From Coprinus comatus (taxonomy: Eukaryota; Basidiomycota; Agaricomycetes; Agaricales; Agaricaceae): a DNA stretch of 64,000 nucleotides. The position numbers and the translations under genes are program-made. Where the stretch lies: positions 277,031-341,030 of the forward strand of contig JAWPGT010000028.1 in the NCBI GenBank assembly GCA_034638255.1, read 5' to 3'. Under the pieces are notes generated by a model that was given only the letters and a program-made list of their open reading frames with translations, was not told the DNA's origin and made no database searches. Each line of letters starts with the position of its first letter. Position 1 is the first letter of the stretch. Shown piece by piece: positions 35,423 to 48,542 of the stretch.

Positions 35423-37534
35423 CCAGTGATCCATCTCTTTTTTCATTTTTCTTTGGGAAACAGTGAACATTTGTTTTTTTTTTTCATTACATTTTCTCTC
35501 GCATGATGCATAACTATGTATATTACTATGTAATTCATTGAAAAATCATATTGGGGTTTCACTCAGGAGTTGCTTGGCTTGTACACGCCGAAACCTTGAG
35601 ACCTGATGTCTTGCGTTTGAAGTAACGTATATATCATGTATAGTGTGTTGAAGTTGGAAATGGCAAACGCGTGTCGAGAACGTGTGTGGTGGATTAATGA
35701 TCACTGGTATAGGGGGTGGTCCAAGTTGTTCAGATATTTACTCGTGATAAACCCTGTTACTCATCTTTCGTTCGCTTTGACCTTCCTTTTTGTTTCCATG
35801 TAATACTTAAACTGTTGCATGCCTCAATGTATCCTCAGTTCTCGTTCTTCGAGTCTGAGGTTAGTATCTATACCCTTATTCGTTCTACCACTTACTGACT
35901 ATAACTTTGTAGTCTGACTTGTATTCTCATTAGGTACTACTGAATAAAGTTCTCGTTCTTCGAGTCTGAGTCTGACTTGTATTCTCATTATAGTGTTGTG
36001 CCAAGTTGTGCCGCAGCGGTTCAGGTAAGCAGGGTCTTTCTTATCTTGGGTTAATGTATCAGAAATTAGTTTCAGTTTCAGCGCAATATATATACAGATC
36101 AGTGGCACGTTTCGGGTACAATCGCAATGTTTGATTTCAAGTATGGCAGTGGTCCCTAGTGGTCCTTGATATACACGAACCTTCTTTTCCGACGTCATTC
36201 TGTTTGTGATATCTAAGTATCCTCAGATTGTAAGTGAGCGCAAGTGACGTATTGATTACTTTGATATACGGGATAGCCTTGCGGGTTTCAGTTATCCTCG
36301 GGGTACTTCTGCGAGACATTGTTCAGAGTTTGGTATGCTAATATGACACTACCCAGAAGTTACTTTTCAATGGGGTGTACTTTAAGTCAAAGCATCTGGC
36401 TATGAGTAAGTAGAGGTTTGGGTCAGCCAATTAAACTTCCAGCATCAAGAGAGTGACGACCAAGATCTTGGTAACAGTCGCGTGAGTGTGACATACGAGT
36501 GACACATATGTTACTCCTCGGTTACTCCCTGGTTACTCCCCTCCCACAAGTTTCAATCCATACTTGTATGTGCTTTCCGTTTTCACTTCATCATTGTTGC
36601 AGTATCAGAGTCATAAAACCTACAAAAATTTTACCAAGAAGCGAACAACCAAAACAATTGTGTGGTGATCCGACAACCCCCTTCCTTCTGTTTCAGGTTC
36701 GCATTTGAGACAGAAAATTAAAAAATGTATCAGATATCTAACCCTTCGAGCGAGGTGTCGTGCTGAATTTTAGTCTGAGTTTAGTGCATACATAGAAGAG
36801 CATAGAACCATTCGACACCGACCATTTGAATTCGACTATCTTATATGTATACCCCCAGATCAAGGATCATGCACATAAATGAATGTTTAGGCGAATCACA
36901 TGGTGGGTTTAGGCAAAAAATCATAAATGGAAAAATCCGGGGAAATATAACCTGGAGACTGGATTGGTCTCACACTGCAGCCTGAATACTTTATTACATG
37001 TGAATCACGTTTGATGATCAAAGAGTATTTATCCGCGATGTGAGTTTTTCAGGGGCAAAGTGTAATACATATTGAACGTTGTCTAGGTGTGGCAAGCGTT
37101 CTGTAATTTTAATAACATTGGAGCGTCCTTCTGCAAGCTTCATTGACGGCTTGGCGGAATTGCTTGACTATCCCAAGGAAGGCTTGGTTGATAATGTTCT
37201 TCGTTTCCCACACGTTTTCGTACCCATTACCAACCGAAGGCCAAAATGTCTCTAAAGACACGACATGGGCGGGGAAGGCTGATTTAGCAGGATTCATACT
37301 GGGTAAGATAATAGACCTAGAAGGTGCTATATAAGGGAAGAATGGGTTAACAGTTTGATCTTGGCATAAGATGAAGCGGACCTTATCGGGCGCAGTACAG
37401 GCCTGCCAAGGGGAAAAGGTTTGGTACAAAAGACTAAGCGGTTTTGTAAAACAAAGGGCCACTTCTTCTTTCGCTTCTTCACTAAACGGAGACTATACCC
37501 CCCTTTGCTTCAGAACCAAAAACATCTGTTGTGG
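35423..37534. other. Intergenic with a local imperfect direct repeat
   Basis: No gene. The words AGTTCTCGTTCTTCGAGTCTGAG (35837, 35948) and AGTCTGACTTGTATTCTCATTA (35911, 35969) each occur twice, forming a local duplication of about 100 bp. The promoter of the MAG-like gene lies at the right side. Confidence 0.55.
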
Positions 37535-38758
37535 ATGTCTCCCGTCGCTCCTTCAAAAGTCTTTGCCTTTGCTGCATTGGCCATTGCAGCTGCTAAAGGC
37601 CAGGCTATCACTGGTACCTTCCCTGCTACCCCGCTCGCGTCCAAGACTACCTTTACATACCCCACTGGAGTTGTAAGTGAAACTTTTTTTCTTTTTCTTC
37701 TTTGAGGTGGATGGATTTCTGAGGTGGATGTTGTTTTGTTAGCCCTACAAAGTCGACACTGATGTTGGTCTCGTTCGTGGCACCCAAGTTGGTTACAACA
37801 TTTGCAACTCGACCACTGAAAACCAAGAATCCCTCTGCCAAACTTCATTCATTAATTCCATCAACGACTTCTGCTTGTGGGCTCCTCACGTTCCGGATTC
37901 TGTTGTAGGAAACGTAGAGGGTGAAATGGTTGCGTGGTGTACCAGACCTGGACGCGGAACACGTTTGATCCCTGATGGTGCTCTTCAAGGAGTTCAATTC
38001 GTTAGGGCACCCAACTATATTCAAGTTACTGGATTCGTTAACCAAGAGTTGATTAATATTGCTGCTGGTGATTGGGGAGGTGAGATGGATCCCCATGGTG
38101 CTGATTTGCGAGGAAACCCTATGGGTGGTATCATCTTTACGGAATCGTTTAATGGACAGTGGACTCAGGTACTTGAATGGCATAAGTAAGTGTGAACCTC
38201 ACATGCGGGGGAATTGATGGAACTGATGGAATTTGATAGCTTCATTGGAGGGAACGCATTCTGCCTTAAGGCTTGTGACCCTAGTCTCCCAGATGACGAC
38301 CGCTACTGCGAACACATTTTCGATCGTATTGGTTGTGCGTATAACGCCCCCAGCAATGCTCGTAATGGGACCTTTGAATCCTGCGACAGTGATAACCAGG
38401 ACTTCCCTGGTATTTATACCGAGAATGGGCAAGTAATGACGTATCGTCAACCGCCTGAGCATCTCGGCCCCATTAGCACAATGCCGTACCAACCTCGCGT
38501 CCCCGCATCCTCCAACTGTGTGACCCATACCAGCTCAGCAATTTATACCGGCCTTCCTCGTGTTGCAACACATCATCTGCTTCAACTCCTGACGCTACTG
38601 ACACTGGAGCCACCACACGTAGAACCGGTACATCTACCGCCACCGGCACGGCTGCTGGTGCTGGAAATACTGATGCAGGGACTAATGGAGCTGTGCAGCA
38701 ATATGTTTCGATGATTTCTGTTGTGATTGGCGTTGTCAGCGTGATTATGTTTGTGTAG
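37535..38758 (+). pseudogene. Macrophage-activating-glycoprotein-like secreted protein, copy 1 (frameshifted)
   Basis: Secreted, probably GPI-anchored cell-surface glycoprotein of a family widespread in agaricomycetes. Exons: 37535-37672, 37743-38185 and 38240-38758. The signal peptide is MSPVAPSKVFAFAALAIAAA. Conserved blocks are PYKVDTDVGLVRGTQ, GEMVAWCTRPGRGTRLIP, GGEMDPHGADLRGNPMGG, YCEHIFDRIGCAYNAP and TYRQPPEHLGPISTMPY, rich in paired Cys. After AIYTGLP (about 38560) the domain frame runs into Leu-rich nonsense and stops at 38714. A different frame gives NTSSASTPDATDTGATT.., a Thr/Ser stalk and hydrophobic GPI-type tail ending at TAG 38758. One indel thus separates the domain from its anchor signal. 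The molecular role of the family is unknown. Confidence 0.82.
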
Positions 38759-38845
38759 TTAGCTTTTGTTACATAATATGGACATTGATTATATCGTATA
38801 TTAATACCCCTAACGCCCTTCACGTCCTTCTCCCATCCACAAACG

Positions 38846-41800
38846 ATGAGCACAAAGTTCAAGCGTGCTCTTAAGACTGCTGCTCGTCTTCCTGTACGCC
38901 GTAACACCCGTTCCTCATTTGCCCCTCAGCCAGGCGAACAGCCCGTCGTCATCCTTCGTGTCCAAGTCGTCGGCTGTTCTCGTCTTCTCTCCAAGGATCG
39001 TAATGGTTCTAGCGACCCGTATGTCTTTATCCATCGTAACGACTGCCCGGCTCAGCGATGATATCTAGATTCGTGGTTGTATCCGTGCTCAATGAGCGCC
39101 AGCAAACGCCAGTTTCCAAGCGCAGCCTGAATCCTACGTATTCGCCAAGCAATGCGACCTTTAACTTCCCACTTTACCTCTCCACGGCAGACAAGCTTGG
39201 AGCCCTGGAGCTTGTGGTATGGGACAAGGATATGCTGACCAAGGAATATATGGGTGAAGCAGCCTTGCCTTTGGAGGACTGGTTTGGAGATCGACCATTT
39301 GGTTTCGATGATCTGGACAACACTGTGCGTGGTCCATTTTAATTTGTGTTACTTTCAACTCAAATCCAACGCAAGCCTTTCTCTGTTGCACTCGTCTCTT
39401 CAAGGTCTACTACTGCGGCGTCTGGTTCTATCCAGCTTAGGCTCGGCTTTATCGCACCCCCTAGTAACAACCCCAATCAACAATCATTTGCTGATGTATT
39501 CAAGGAAATTAATCGCCGCTCAAGACCTTCGCTCGTCTCGGCTCCCCCGGTATGGCTTCTAAATCCATAAATCGAATCTTTTATTAATAATACTTCAAAG
39601 ACTGAAGGCGTTGGTACTATCAGATCGCACCAGACAGATGCTGCCTTCCAAGATGATGGAGGCTTGTCTTCAGACGATGAAGACGATGAAGACGACTTTA
39701 ATGAGGGTGATGCTTCGGTACCATCAACTCCACCGCTCGCTGATCTTTTTACACCGCCTACCTATACCTCCCAATTGATCGAGACGAAACAAACTGCTTC
39801 TCCTACAACCCCTACATTGGAAAGTTCTATTAAAACTCCAGTTCCAACTACCGCCCCAAAAACTGGTTTCATGCCGAGAATGAAACTTCCAAAGAGGATA
39901 TCAGGACTTACCTCTTCTTTATCCACTTCTTCATCCCCATCCCCAATTTCAACCCCTGCTGCGGAATTACCTAATACTCTCTCCACCATTACAACTGTCG
40001 ATCTATCACTTCCAGAGAAAAAGAAAGCTCCCAAGAAGCCTAGTCCGGCGAGTACGGTTTCAGAACCTTCTTCGAGTAAGAAAAAGAGAGGAAGTGAGTT
40101 CAAGTTTGAGAACGGAAATGATATTGTGGGTATTGTGATGCTGGAAGTACAAAGTGCGGATGACTTGCCTCGACTCAAGAATAGTACGTCTCTTTTTGAT
40201 GGTTGTTCTTTCTTATATTTATCATAACCTTCTTCGGCAGTGACACGCACAGGTTGGGACATGGATCCATTCGTCGTCATCTCGTTCGGCAAAAAGGTCT
40301 TCCGTACTCGCGTAATCAGACACTCTCGCAATCCCGTCTGGGATGAGAAACTCCTTTTCCATGTCCGTCGTTATGAGACAAACTTTAATGTCAAACTCGA
40401 TATCCTTGACTGGGATAAACTTTCCTCGAACGACTTGATTGGTGAAGCCAACTTTAATGTCAAGGAGTTGTTGGATAATGCACCACAACCGGGTCCTGAT
40501 GGACTTTATCCTAAGATTGAAGATGGGGAAAGGCCAATGAAAGAGTTCAAATTGCCTTTGTCAACTTCTGGAAAAGAGATGCCCTGGGAAGCGAAGCATA
40601 ATCCTACAATTACCTTCCGGTGAGTTTCCCCCTATCCTCATTATGTTACCATTCTCTAAACTTTTTTGTTTGTTAGCGCCAAATATCAACCATATGCTGC
40701 CCTTCGTCAGCAATTCTGGCGTCAATACATGCAACAATATGACACCGATAGTACTGGCGCTCTTTCTCACATCGAATTGACTTCTATGCTCGACTCCATT
40801 GGATCCACTCTATCCTCTTCAACCTTGTCATCTTTCTTCCGAAAATACAACAAAAAACCTCATGGTGAAGACGAATTGACATACGATCAAGCCATATTAT
40901 GTTTAGAAGAAGAATTGAATAGACCAGAGGACCAAAAGAAGCCGTTGGACGCAGAAGATAGTCAAGTCAATACCAGCACTGTTGTTACTCCAATGTTGAT
41001 GGTATCTGATAGGCACGGACAAGAGCTGAAATTGGATCAACTCGATTTCTCTGGACCTGCAAATCTTCATGAAGTTAGTAACGACGAACAATCGCTTCAA
41101 TACAGTGATCGCATTCCAGCACAATCTGGACACGAAACGGAACCAATGCAAATACCGTTGAAACAGGCTTCAATTCCTGTTTCGGACATTCCTATTTCTT
41201 CTTCGGCAGATTCTAGTGGATCTGATGATAATGGAGAAGATTCTTCCGCTTCGAATTCTGCTCCTCCCAATTTAGGAGGAGGAAAAAAAACTATTAATCC
41301 TTTAGCTTCGACAAAGAAAGCAAGATTCCGTCGTCGTAAAGGAAAGAAAAGTAAACCCGAAAAAAGTTCGACTTTGAATTCAAATACGAACACAGATGAT
41401 GACGCAAGGGAACACGAAGATACTGTTGAACGTGTCATTAATGTTAAATCTTGTCCAATTTGTCATCGCCCACGTATGGGATCAAAGGCAGAAATGGATA
41501 TCATGACACATGTTGCAGTTTGTGCTAGTCAAGATTGGAATAGAGTGGATAGGATTGTTGTGGGTAATTTCGTTACCGCTAGTCAAGCTCAAAGGAAGTG
41601 GTACACGAAGGTACTTGGGAAGTTGAGTAGTGGTGACTACAAACTTGGTGCAGTGAGTCGTTTTGCTGTTATTATTGAGTAAAAAGAGAGGAGATTGATG
41701 ATAATTGTAGAATTCGGCTAATATCATTGTGCAAAATCGTGAGACTGGTCAATTGGAAGAGGAGAAGATGCAGGTTTATGTTAGGTTGGGTATTCGTTTG

Positions 41801-42906
41801 CTATACAAGGTATGTTCATGGATGATATCTTTCGCTTCATTTTATATTCATACAAATTCAAGGGCATGAAAGGCCGTATGGAAGGCAATCAGACACGCAA
41901 ACTACTCAAGTCGATGTCAAACAAACAAGGTGTCAAATTTGATTCTCCTGAATCTGCAAAAGATATTCCTTCGTTCATTGATTTCCATAAATTGAATGTC
42001 GACGAGATTTTGGATCCTCTTGATTCTTTCAGTACGCGTTTTTTTATTTATTTTTATCTTGGGATCATTGCATTACTAATTCTTTTTTCTTTCACCCCGA
42101 ACAGAAAATTTCAATGAATTCTTCTACCGCAAACTAAAAACTTCCGCACGTCCTGTTGAAGATTCAGAAAATCCTTATCGTCTAGTCTCAGCAGCAGATT
42201 GTCGTCTAATGGCATTCGAAACCGTTACCTCTGCAACACAAATTTGGATTAAAGGTCGTGATTTCAGTGTTGCTAGGCTTTTGGGCGATAATTATAAACA
42301 TGAGGCGGATAATTATGTTGGTGGGGCTCTTGGGATTTTTAGATTGGCTCCACAGGATTATCATAGATTCCATTCACCTGTTGATGGTGTTATTGGACCT
42401 ATGAGTGAGATTTCTGGGGAGTATTATACTGTTAATGTGAGTTTTGTTTTCTTCCCTCTTTTTGTATTCTATTTTGTTCTGACCAGTTGTGAATACATTC
42501 TTTTTTGTACAGCCTCAAGCTATTAGGACGGCACTGGATGTTTATGGAGAGAACGTTAGAAAAATTGTGCCAATCGATAGTCCTCAATTTGGGAGGGTTA
42601 TGGCTGTATGTGTAGGTGCGATGATGGTTGGGTCGATCAAGACGACTGTAGACGAAGGTCATGCAATTAAGAGGGGTGAAGAATTTGGATTCTTTGCTTT
42701 TGGTGCGTTTTATATTATGTTTCAATGACTGGCGGTAGTTGGTTGTTGACTTTGATATGTTAACAGGTGGTTCGACAGTCGTCTTGTTGTTTGAAAAGGG
42801 AATGCTTGAGTGGGATGAAGATTTACTGGTTAATGGTAGAGTTTCGCTGGAAACTTTGGTTAAAGTCGGAACGGGGATTGGACATAGTACTCGTCGTCCA
42901 AGCTAA
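38846..42906 (+). CDS. psd2: C2-domain phosphatidylserine decarboxylase (Psd2 type)
   Basis: Converts phosphatidylserine to phosphatidylethanolamine at endomembranes. Eleven exons, every phase checked: 38846-39018, 39069-39324, 39376-39549, 39601-40183, 40241-40619, 40677-41652, 41711-41809, 41863-42031, 42105-42436, 42513-42702 and 42767-42906. Domain order: basic N-terminus; C2A ([23 protein letters not shown]); acidic/Ser-rich linker; C2B ([20 protein letters not shown]); EF-hand ([14 protein letters not shown]); a C2HC-like knuckle (CPICHRP..HVAVC). The catalytic domain has [23 protein letters not shown] and the self-cleavage motif GGST, split across the last intron; cleavage at Gly-Ser makes the pyruvoyl group. 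GGST rather than LGST is what yeast Psd2 has. Its start lies 88 bases after MAG-like copy 1. Confidence 0.95.
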
Positions 42907-43268
42907 AACCCGAGACTTTGGTAGATTGGATATTGACCCGAGATCGACGAGCGACGAACGTTCGTGAACAATTGAATCGGTCAAATGAATGACCCATGGA
43001 CGTGTCTCCTTCCTTAGTTCAAAAAAAGAAACTAAACAGACTAAATTTATCTTCTATCACATCTTGCGTGGATGGTTGTAACGTTGAATGTATCATATGT
43101 AGATATAAAAAAAAGTGCTTGTACTTTGCTTTGAATATCGAACTAGTATTGAGAATTAATTTTTAAAAGCTTCTCGTTACGAGACCCACTGCTGTAGTAT
43201 TCGCTATAGGTATAAATAAATACACAAAATATACATCTTGTTTGATAAAGTAGTGCTACTTAAATTGA
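42907..43268. other. Intergenic between convergent genes
   Basis: Short AT-rich 3'-UTR space between psd2 and the GH6 gene; nothing else seen. Confidence 0.6.
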
Positions 43269-44563
43269 CTAAGGGTACGTAGGCTCAATGGGTGGGTTAG
43301 CATTAATAACTAACATCTCTACATAATCATTGAACCAAGAACCAGCTTCTGGCGCGGGAACTTTAGCATCTTCACTTTGACAATTCTCGTCAAATCTTGT
43401 CGCAGTTTCATCGCTTGTACCATCACTCTCTCCGCCTGGTTTTGCCCAAACCAACGCATCAATAATATCTTCACCAGTCTCAGTCGTAGGTCGAATCCCA
43501 TAACCAGCATCATTAATGTTACACCAATGACCACCCTGTGTCCTAATATTTTGTTGTCCACTCCTTCCTTGATCAACAATGAAATGCGCGGGTAGTCCTT
43601 GAGCTTCGAGGTATGGTGTTAAAGCTTTAGCGTAACGTAATTCAGACCAGTTTGGGTTGTCTGGTCCAGGTCCGTAGATAGTATCGGGAGTAGTAGGGTT
43701 GTAACCGTTGTAGTTGGAGACATTAACAGCGAAACCACGGATTTTAGCGGGGTCGGTAGGATTGGTTTGATTTCCGTTGGCAATACTGATGACTTGAGCG
43801 AATTGGGCTGCGGTAGGTTCGAGATTTCCTGGCCAGCCTAGCCAGTTACTGTGCGCAGCATCCTATTTGAATGATATCACAAGTTAGAAATATTGTATCA
43901 CTTCAATAGATATTGACGTACGATGTAAAGAGCGACGTTAGACATACGACCTAGTTTTTGAACAACATAGGCAATCCCACGGGTATAAGCTGGAGCAGCT
44001 TCCGCACATTTTGGAACGCTCAAGTTGGTTACAGCGTTACCCAATGAATCAGGCTCAACGATAACTGCAAATTGGAGGTTTCGGTCTTGTCTGCTGTAGG
44101 ATTGAATAATGCCAACAATTCGATCAACAAATTGTCGATACAGGACTTCTCCATGATTAGCTAGAGATAGCTCTCCATCTGAAGCTTTGGCTGAACAATC
44201 ACGATTTGGGAGGTTGTAGATGATAAGAGGGAAAATGAATTTTTTGCCATCGGATCGTTGTTTTTGTTTTTGGGTGGCCAGTTCCAGTTCGGCCTCCAAT
44301 AAAGGGATTGAAGCGAAGTTGGAAACCCATAGGAATGTGGATGTATTTTGGATCGTACGTGTACGAGCAGCGTTTAACGTGTCGTTTTTTGCGGTGAAGG
44401 ATGCTATGGTTTCTTCTAGTTCCTTGGCGTAGAATGAGTTGGCATATTGCACATATCCTGCGAATGGATTGTCGAGGTTTGTCCGTGGTGTTATCGAAGG
44501 AGCAGCGTATCCCAAAGAGATTGCACCAAGGATGAAACTGAGGAGAGGGAGGCGAGGGAACAT
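43269..44563 (-). CDS. GH6 cellobiohydrolase (Cel6-type) without CBM1
   Basis: Secreted inverting cellulase acting on cellulose chain ends. Two exons: 44563-43922 and 43862-43269, 412 codons plus stop. The signal peptide (MFPRLPLLSFILGAISLGYA) leads almost directly into the catalytic domain (NPFAGYVQYANSFYAKEL). There is no cellulose-binding module, unlike many fungal Cel6A. GH6 landmarks: YNLPNRDCSAKASDGE (conserved Asp in RDC), VIVEPDSLGNAVTNL (acid Asp), YIDAAHSNWLGWPGNL, QGGHWCN and KPGGESDGTSD, which holds the debated base Asp with Ser in place of the usual free Cys. The C-terminus is APEAGSWFNDYVEMLVINANP. The ATG at 44572 would add three residues; 44563 fits the signal peptide better. 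Confidence 0.95.
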
Positions 44564-47500
44564 GATCAGCACCGATACTAACCGTTGGGAACTTTTCTGA
44601 GCTTATATGTTCGCCTTTTTGAATGTTTCCCTAACTCTTGGGATCTTGGCACCATGGTCAAGCGATGAGAGGTGAAAGTGCTCAGTATCGTCTTGATATT
44701 CCGAGAATACATCCGAGCTTGATTGTCGTAGAAACATCGGTGGCATAACACAAGTCGAGTTGGGAATCTTGAACACGGTAAAATTACTTCCGTCATGATT
44801 TTGGATAAAGATTATTGCAAGAGGACACATACGAGGCTCTCCAGACGAAGAATGGTAACAGAAACTGTTTGAGGCTTTCCAGAGACTCCCTATAACGTAC
44901 CGAATAATGATTTTTACTTAATGAGGTGGGACACGGTTCCGAGAAGGAAAAGTGATTAGCGTTCCGAAGTTTCTCCTCGCAGCCGCGCAAGTCACACGCT
45001 CAGGGTTGTAACTCTGACCTCATCGTTGTGACATCTCAAAATACCGGTAATTGTCCGAGATATATTGGAATATGTACTAGCACCCCAAGGCACACCATAG
45101 ATGTAGGGGCATAACACTAACATTTTGACAATAGTTTAACGTTCTGGCTTTAATTTCATGCATACGATGTTAAAATGAAAAGGCTCTTAAAATAATATGT
45201 TCTGAAAATTATCATATATATGTACCATACACTTCCGACGAAGTACTTTCCCCATTTAATATTTAGGCTTCTAGAAAATTTCGCACTTTTTAACATCCAG
45301 TCAAACTTTCAATAGGGCAATTCGACAACAATGTAAAGGAAGGTGCGATGTTACTATCTTGCACTTCTCAAGAGTATCTTAACACTTAACGCCCCCATGA
45401 CTTGTATCAGTGGTATAGTCAGATACTGTTGGATACGTATGTTCAACTGCTCGAAAACGTAGAGTTGAAATCACTCGACCGGCCGTAGTCCAAGACTCGG
45501 AGTTGGTATCAGATTTTTTAAAACAATCCTCAGCTCCAAGTTCACGAATCCTTAGGATTATCCGTGACGTCACAACGCTCAGAACTGCTCTAGGAACACT
45601 GTGTGTATATGTCACAGGCGAGTTAGCTTTTTATTCATTCGTTTGATAACATTAAGAAACTCACGCTGGTCCTATATCCTTCAATGGACCAGGTACGGAA
45701 AACCACAGTATGACTCCGGAAGTATGAACAGCTATACAAAAAGGAATGAGACTTCGTTAGGGACGAATAATCTTATTACCGTTTACCTAGTAGGACACTG
45801 TAATACATCAGAGCATCTTTGTAGATTGTTTTTACGAAGTGGTTATGCTCTGAGGCAATAAATCTTCTTTTCCTTGCCAATAGAATGCTCATCATCAACA
45901 CTGTTAATATTTGTTGACATTCAACTTCGGTTGTACATGGGAATTGTGTGAGACAAAGCCTCACCTGTGTCAACAACAACCGTTAGACCTAATCCCAGAA
46001 CGGGATAAATGGTGAGGGCGGCAGTCGTTTGTGTCATTACACACCCTGGTAAACCTGGAGCTACGACTCCTTGGGATACTGAGAGTGAACGTGGTTAGTA
46101 TCTGTGATGGTACTTCTTTCCGTTCCAAATTCACCCGCTTCGGTTATCTGTATGGTGAAAGCGCTTGCAGTGGTTATGGTAAACTAGGGGTTTGTCTCAG
46201 TGAACTTTCCCCTCGAAGTTACGACTCTGAACTTTGAAATAGAAACATACCAAGGCTATTGATAAGAAGAAGAGAAACGAGGCTTTACTAGGGCCCCATA
46301 ACGCAAACGCTCTTATACAGTAGAAAGCTATAGACGAAAAAAATGCGGTGTTGATGTGTTAATGAAACATGTGAGGAAATTGACACTGCGTACCTTCCGC
46401 ACTGCATACTCCAAGAGTTGTAAGCCCTGTGCGAACATAACCGATATCATCAGATATTTGTCTATCGCAACCAGTGTCACTATTTCTCACAAGTCTCCGC
46501 ACCAAGTATTTTTTGACATCCCTGGGTAATAGGTATACGGTTTGTAAGTGAATGTTGAGGAAAACCGGCTCACTGTTGGAGGTAAACTTAGGTTGACAAC
46601 TAGAATTAGATGTTAGTAGGTAGTACAACGGAATAAAGTAATTACATGGACTCACCTAGGATTTTGATTGTGATGTCGACGAAGGCCGAATAACGGGAAT
46701 AAAAGAACAGAAATTTTGTAAAACTTAACTTCGACCACCAAACGAATGTGATCTATTCAGGAGTAAGTTTTAATTTAACCATACGATATCAAGAGACTCT
46801 ATCGTATGCCATACCTCCCTCTCAAGCGTTTGAAAGTATTCGCAGAGACATAAAATTAAACAAGCAACTGGGACAGAGTTTAAAACATTCAGCTCTCGAT
46901 ATCGTTTATCATTTGATAAGATGTACGAACCATTAACGTACTGTCGAAGATGCGCTTTGAGTAAGACTCAGTCATATAGTGAGCAAAATAAGTGGAACTT
47001 ACATAGTTCGTCTGTAATTGACGGGCGACTAATGGGTCCATAGGATGCCAGGGGATTTAGAAGGAGTTGATAATGGCATTTTTATATAAGTACAAGCCAC
47101 GTAACCTCAATCGCTCTCACAGCAATGATACCCTGGAAGAAGCACTCCGTGACCCTTTCCCAGATGACAAGTAATTCTTTTTACATCCCACGACTAAGTA
47201 TTCATGAAAAGCGGTGCTGTATTCATAATATAAATCAGCCTATTTTACCGTTTGTTAGTGGCTTACACATATACCCACTTACCAACCTATCTAACCCACC
47301 TATCCCCTACCAGAAGTAAGGGTAGTTACCTGGCTTTCAGAACCTCGAGAATTTCTGAAGTAATAGCCTCGAGTAATTTGTCAGTGCTGAAGGTCTGATG
47401 ACGGGAACTGAAAAATACATCCAATAACAAGGTATACATGATTGAATAGTGCCTTATTATATACAGATACACGAGTATACACCCCTGTATCGATATTGTA

Positions 47501-48542
47501 TAAATGCGTACATTCGACAACCTCTGGTATCCTGGTGATAAGTATAGGCTGGTATAAGTATATTGACCAGCCCTGGCCTGAACCACAGAAATGTAAACAT
47601 TTATGTTTCGTGGGCAGGAATGGAAAACTTTATATTTGGGATTAGTATGCCCAAACAGAAATATAATTTTATGCAGTTGAAAATCTGTGGATCCTGAACT
47701 CTTGAGAGCCGATCTTTTGTTTTGATGCATTTTGATAGTGTCCCTGAGGGAGCCAATGTAAAGTATTTGAGGAGCCTAGGCTTCAATCCCATATGTTAGA
47801 CCAATTGCCAGCGTTACACCAAACTATTTCATATTGAGTGAAAGACACTGGACGTATAGGGCCCTGCCGAGCTTCATGCAGGACAGGAGCAGGAGATACA
47901 CATAAGTACTTAACACAGAACGAAGGTTAATTGTAATGTAACATGTTGTATCATACTTTGACATACTTTACTTTTGAAGAGAAAGACGAAGAAAGGTGTG
48001 TTAGGTCTAACTTCTACATGACACGCCGCTTCTACTCTGTCCATATTCAAAAGGTGAACGTACTCATTATCTGGCCATCTACATCGGCAAGAGTCTGTAT
48101 GCGTTGACCTAATGGGGAAGAGGCTTGGGTTGGGATGGGAAATCTAAATTTAGACTCTAAAATTATCACCTCACTATCATGTTTGTCATGAGGAGACGTT
48201 GCAAGATTGTAGCATACATGTATTGAAACGAACGTCTTCGTAAATAAAATGCGTGTACACTGTACAGCATGGTATTTTGTTTGCTGACCGGATATCACGT
48301 GGTAGAAATCTAGGTTACCGTTGGTCAGTCAGTGTATGTAATATGAATGGAGTGCAAGATAAGTTACCTCAGGGGCTTTACGGAAAGCCAACCAGCACAG
48401 AACTAAGCGAGTATGTACACGTGAATGGTCCGTGCGTACGCAATTTGAACTCCGCCCGACAGCGTTAGTTTATAACCGAAAGTGGCGGACAACTTGACCA
48501 TCTTCTCGTCTTTCCATTCGTATTAATCAGTCTACAGACACA
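44564..48542. other. Gene-poor 4 kb
   Basis: Several 60-135-codon frames occur on both strands but none carries a motif or joins a partner. No RNA gene, terminal repeat or tandem array was recognised. The last 60 bases before 48543 are a CT-rich leader of MAG-like copy 2. Confidence 0.5.

Noticed and set aside
44564..48542. Several 60-135-codon ORFs as genes (for example 47326-47730 minus)
   Set aside because: No homology-like motifs, no consistent splice partners, and overlapping frames on both strands look random.
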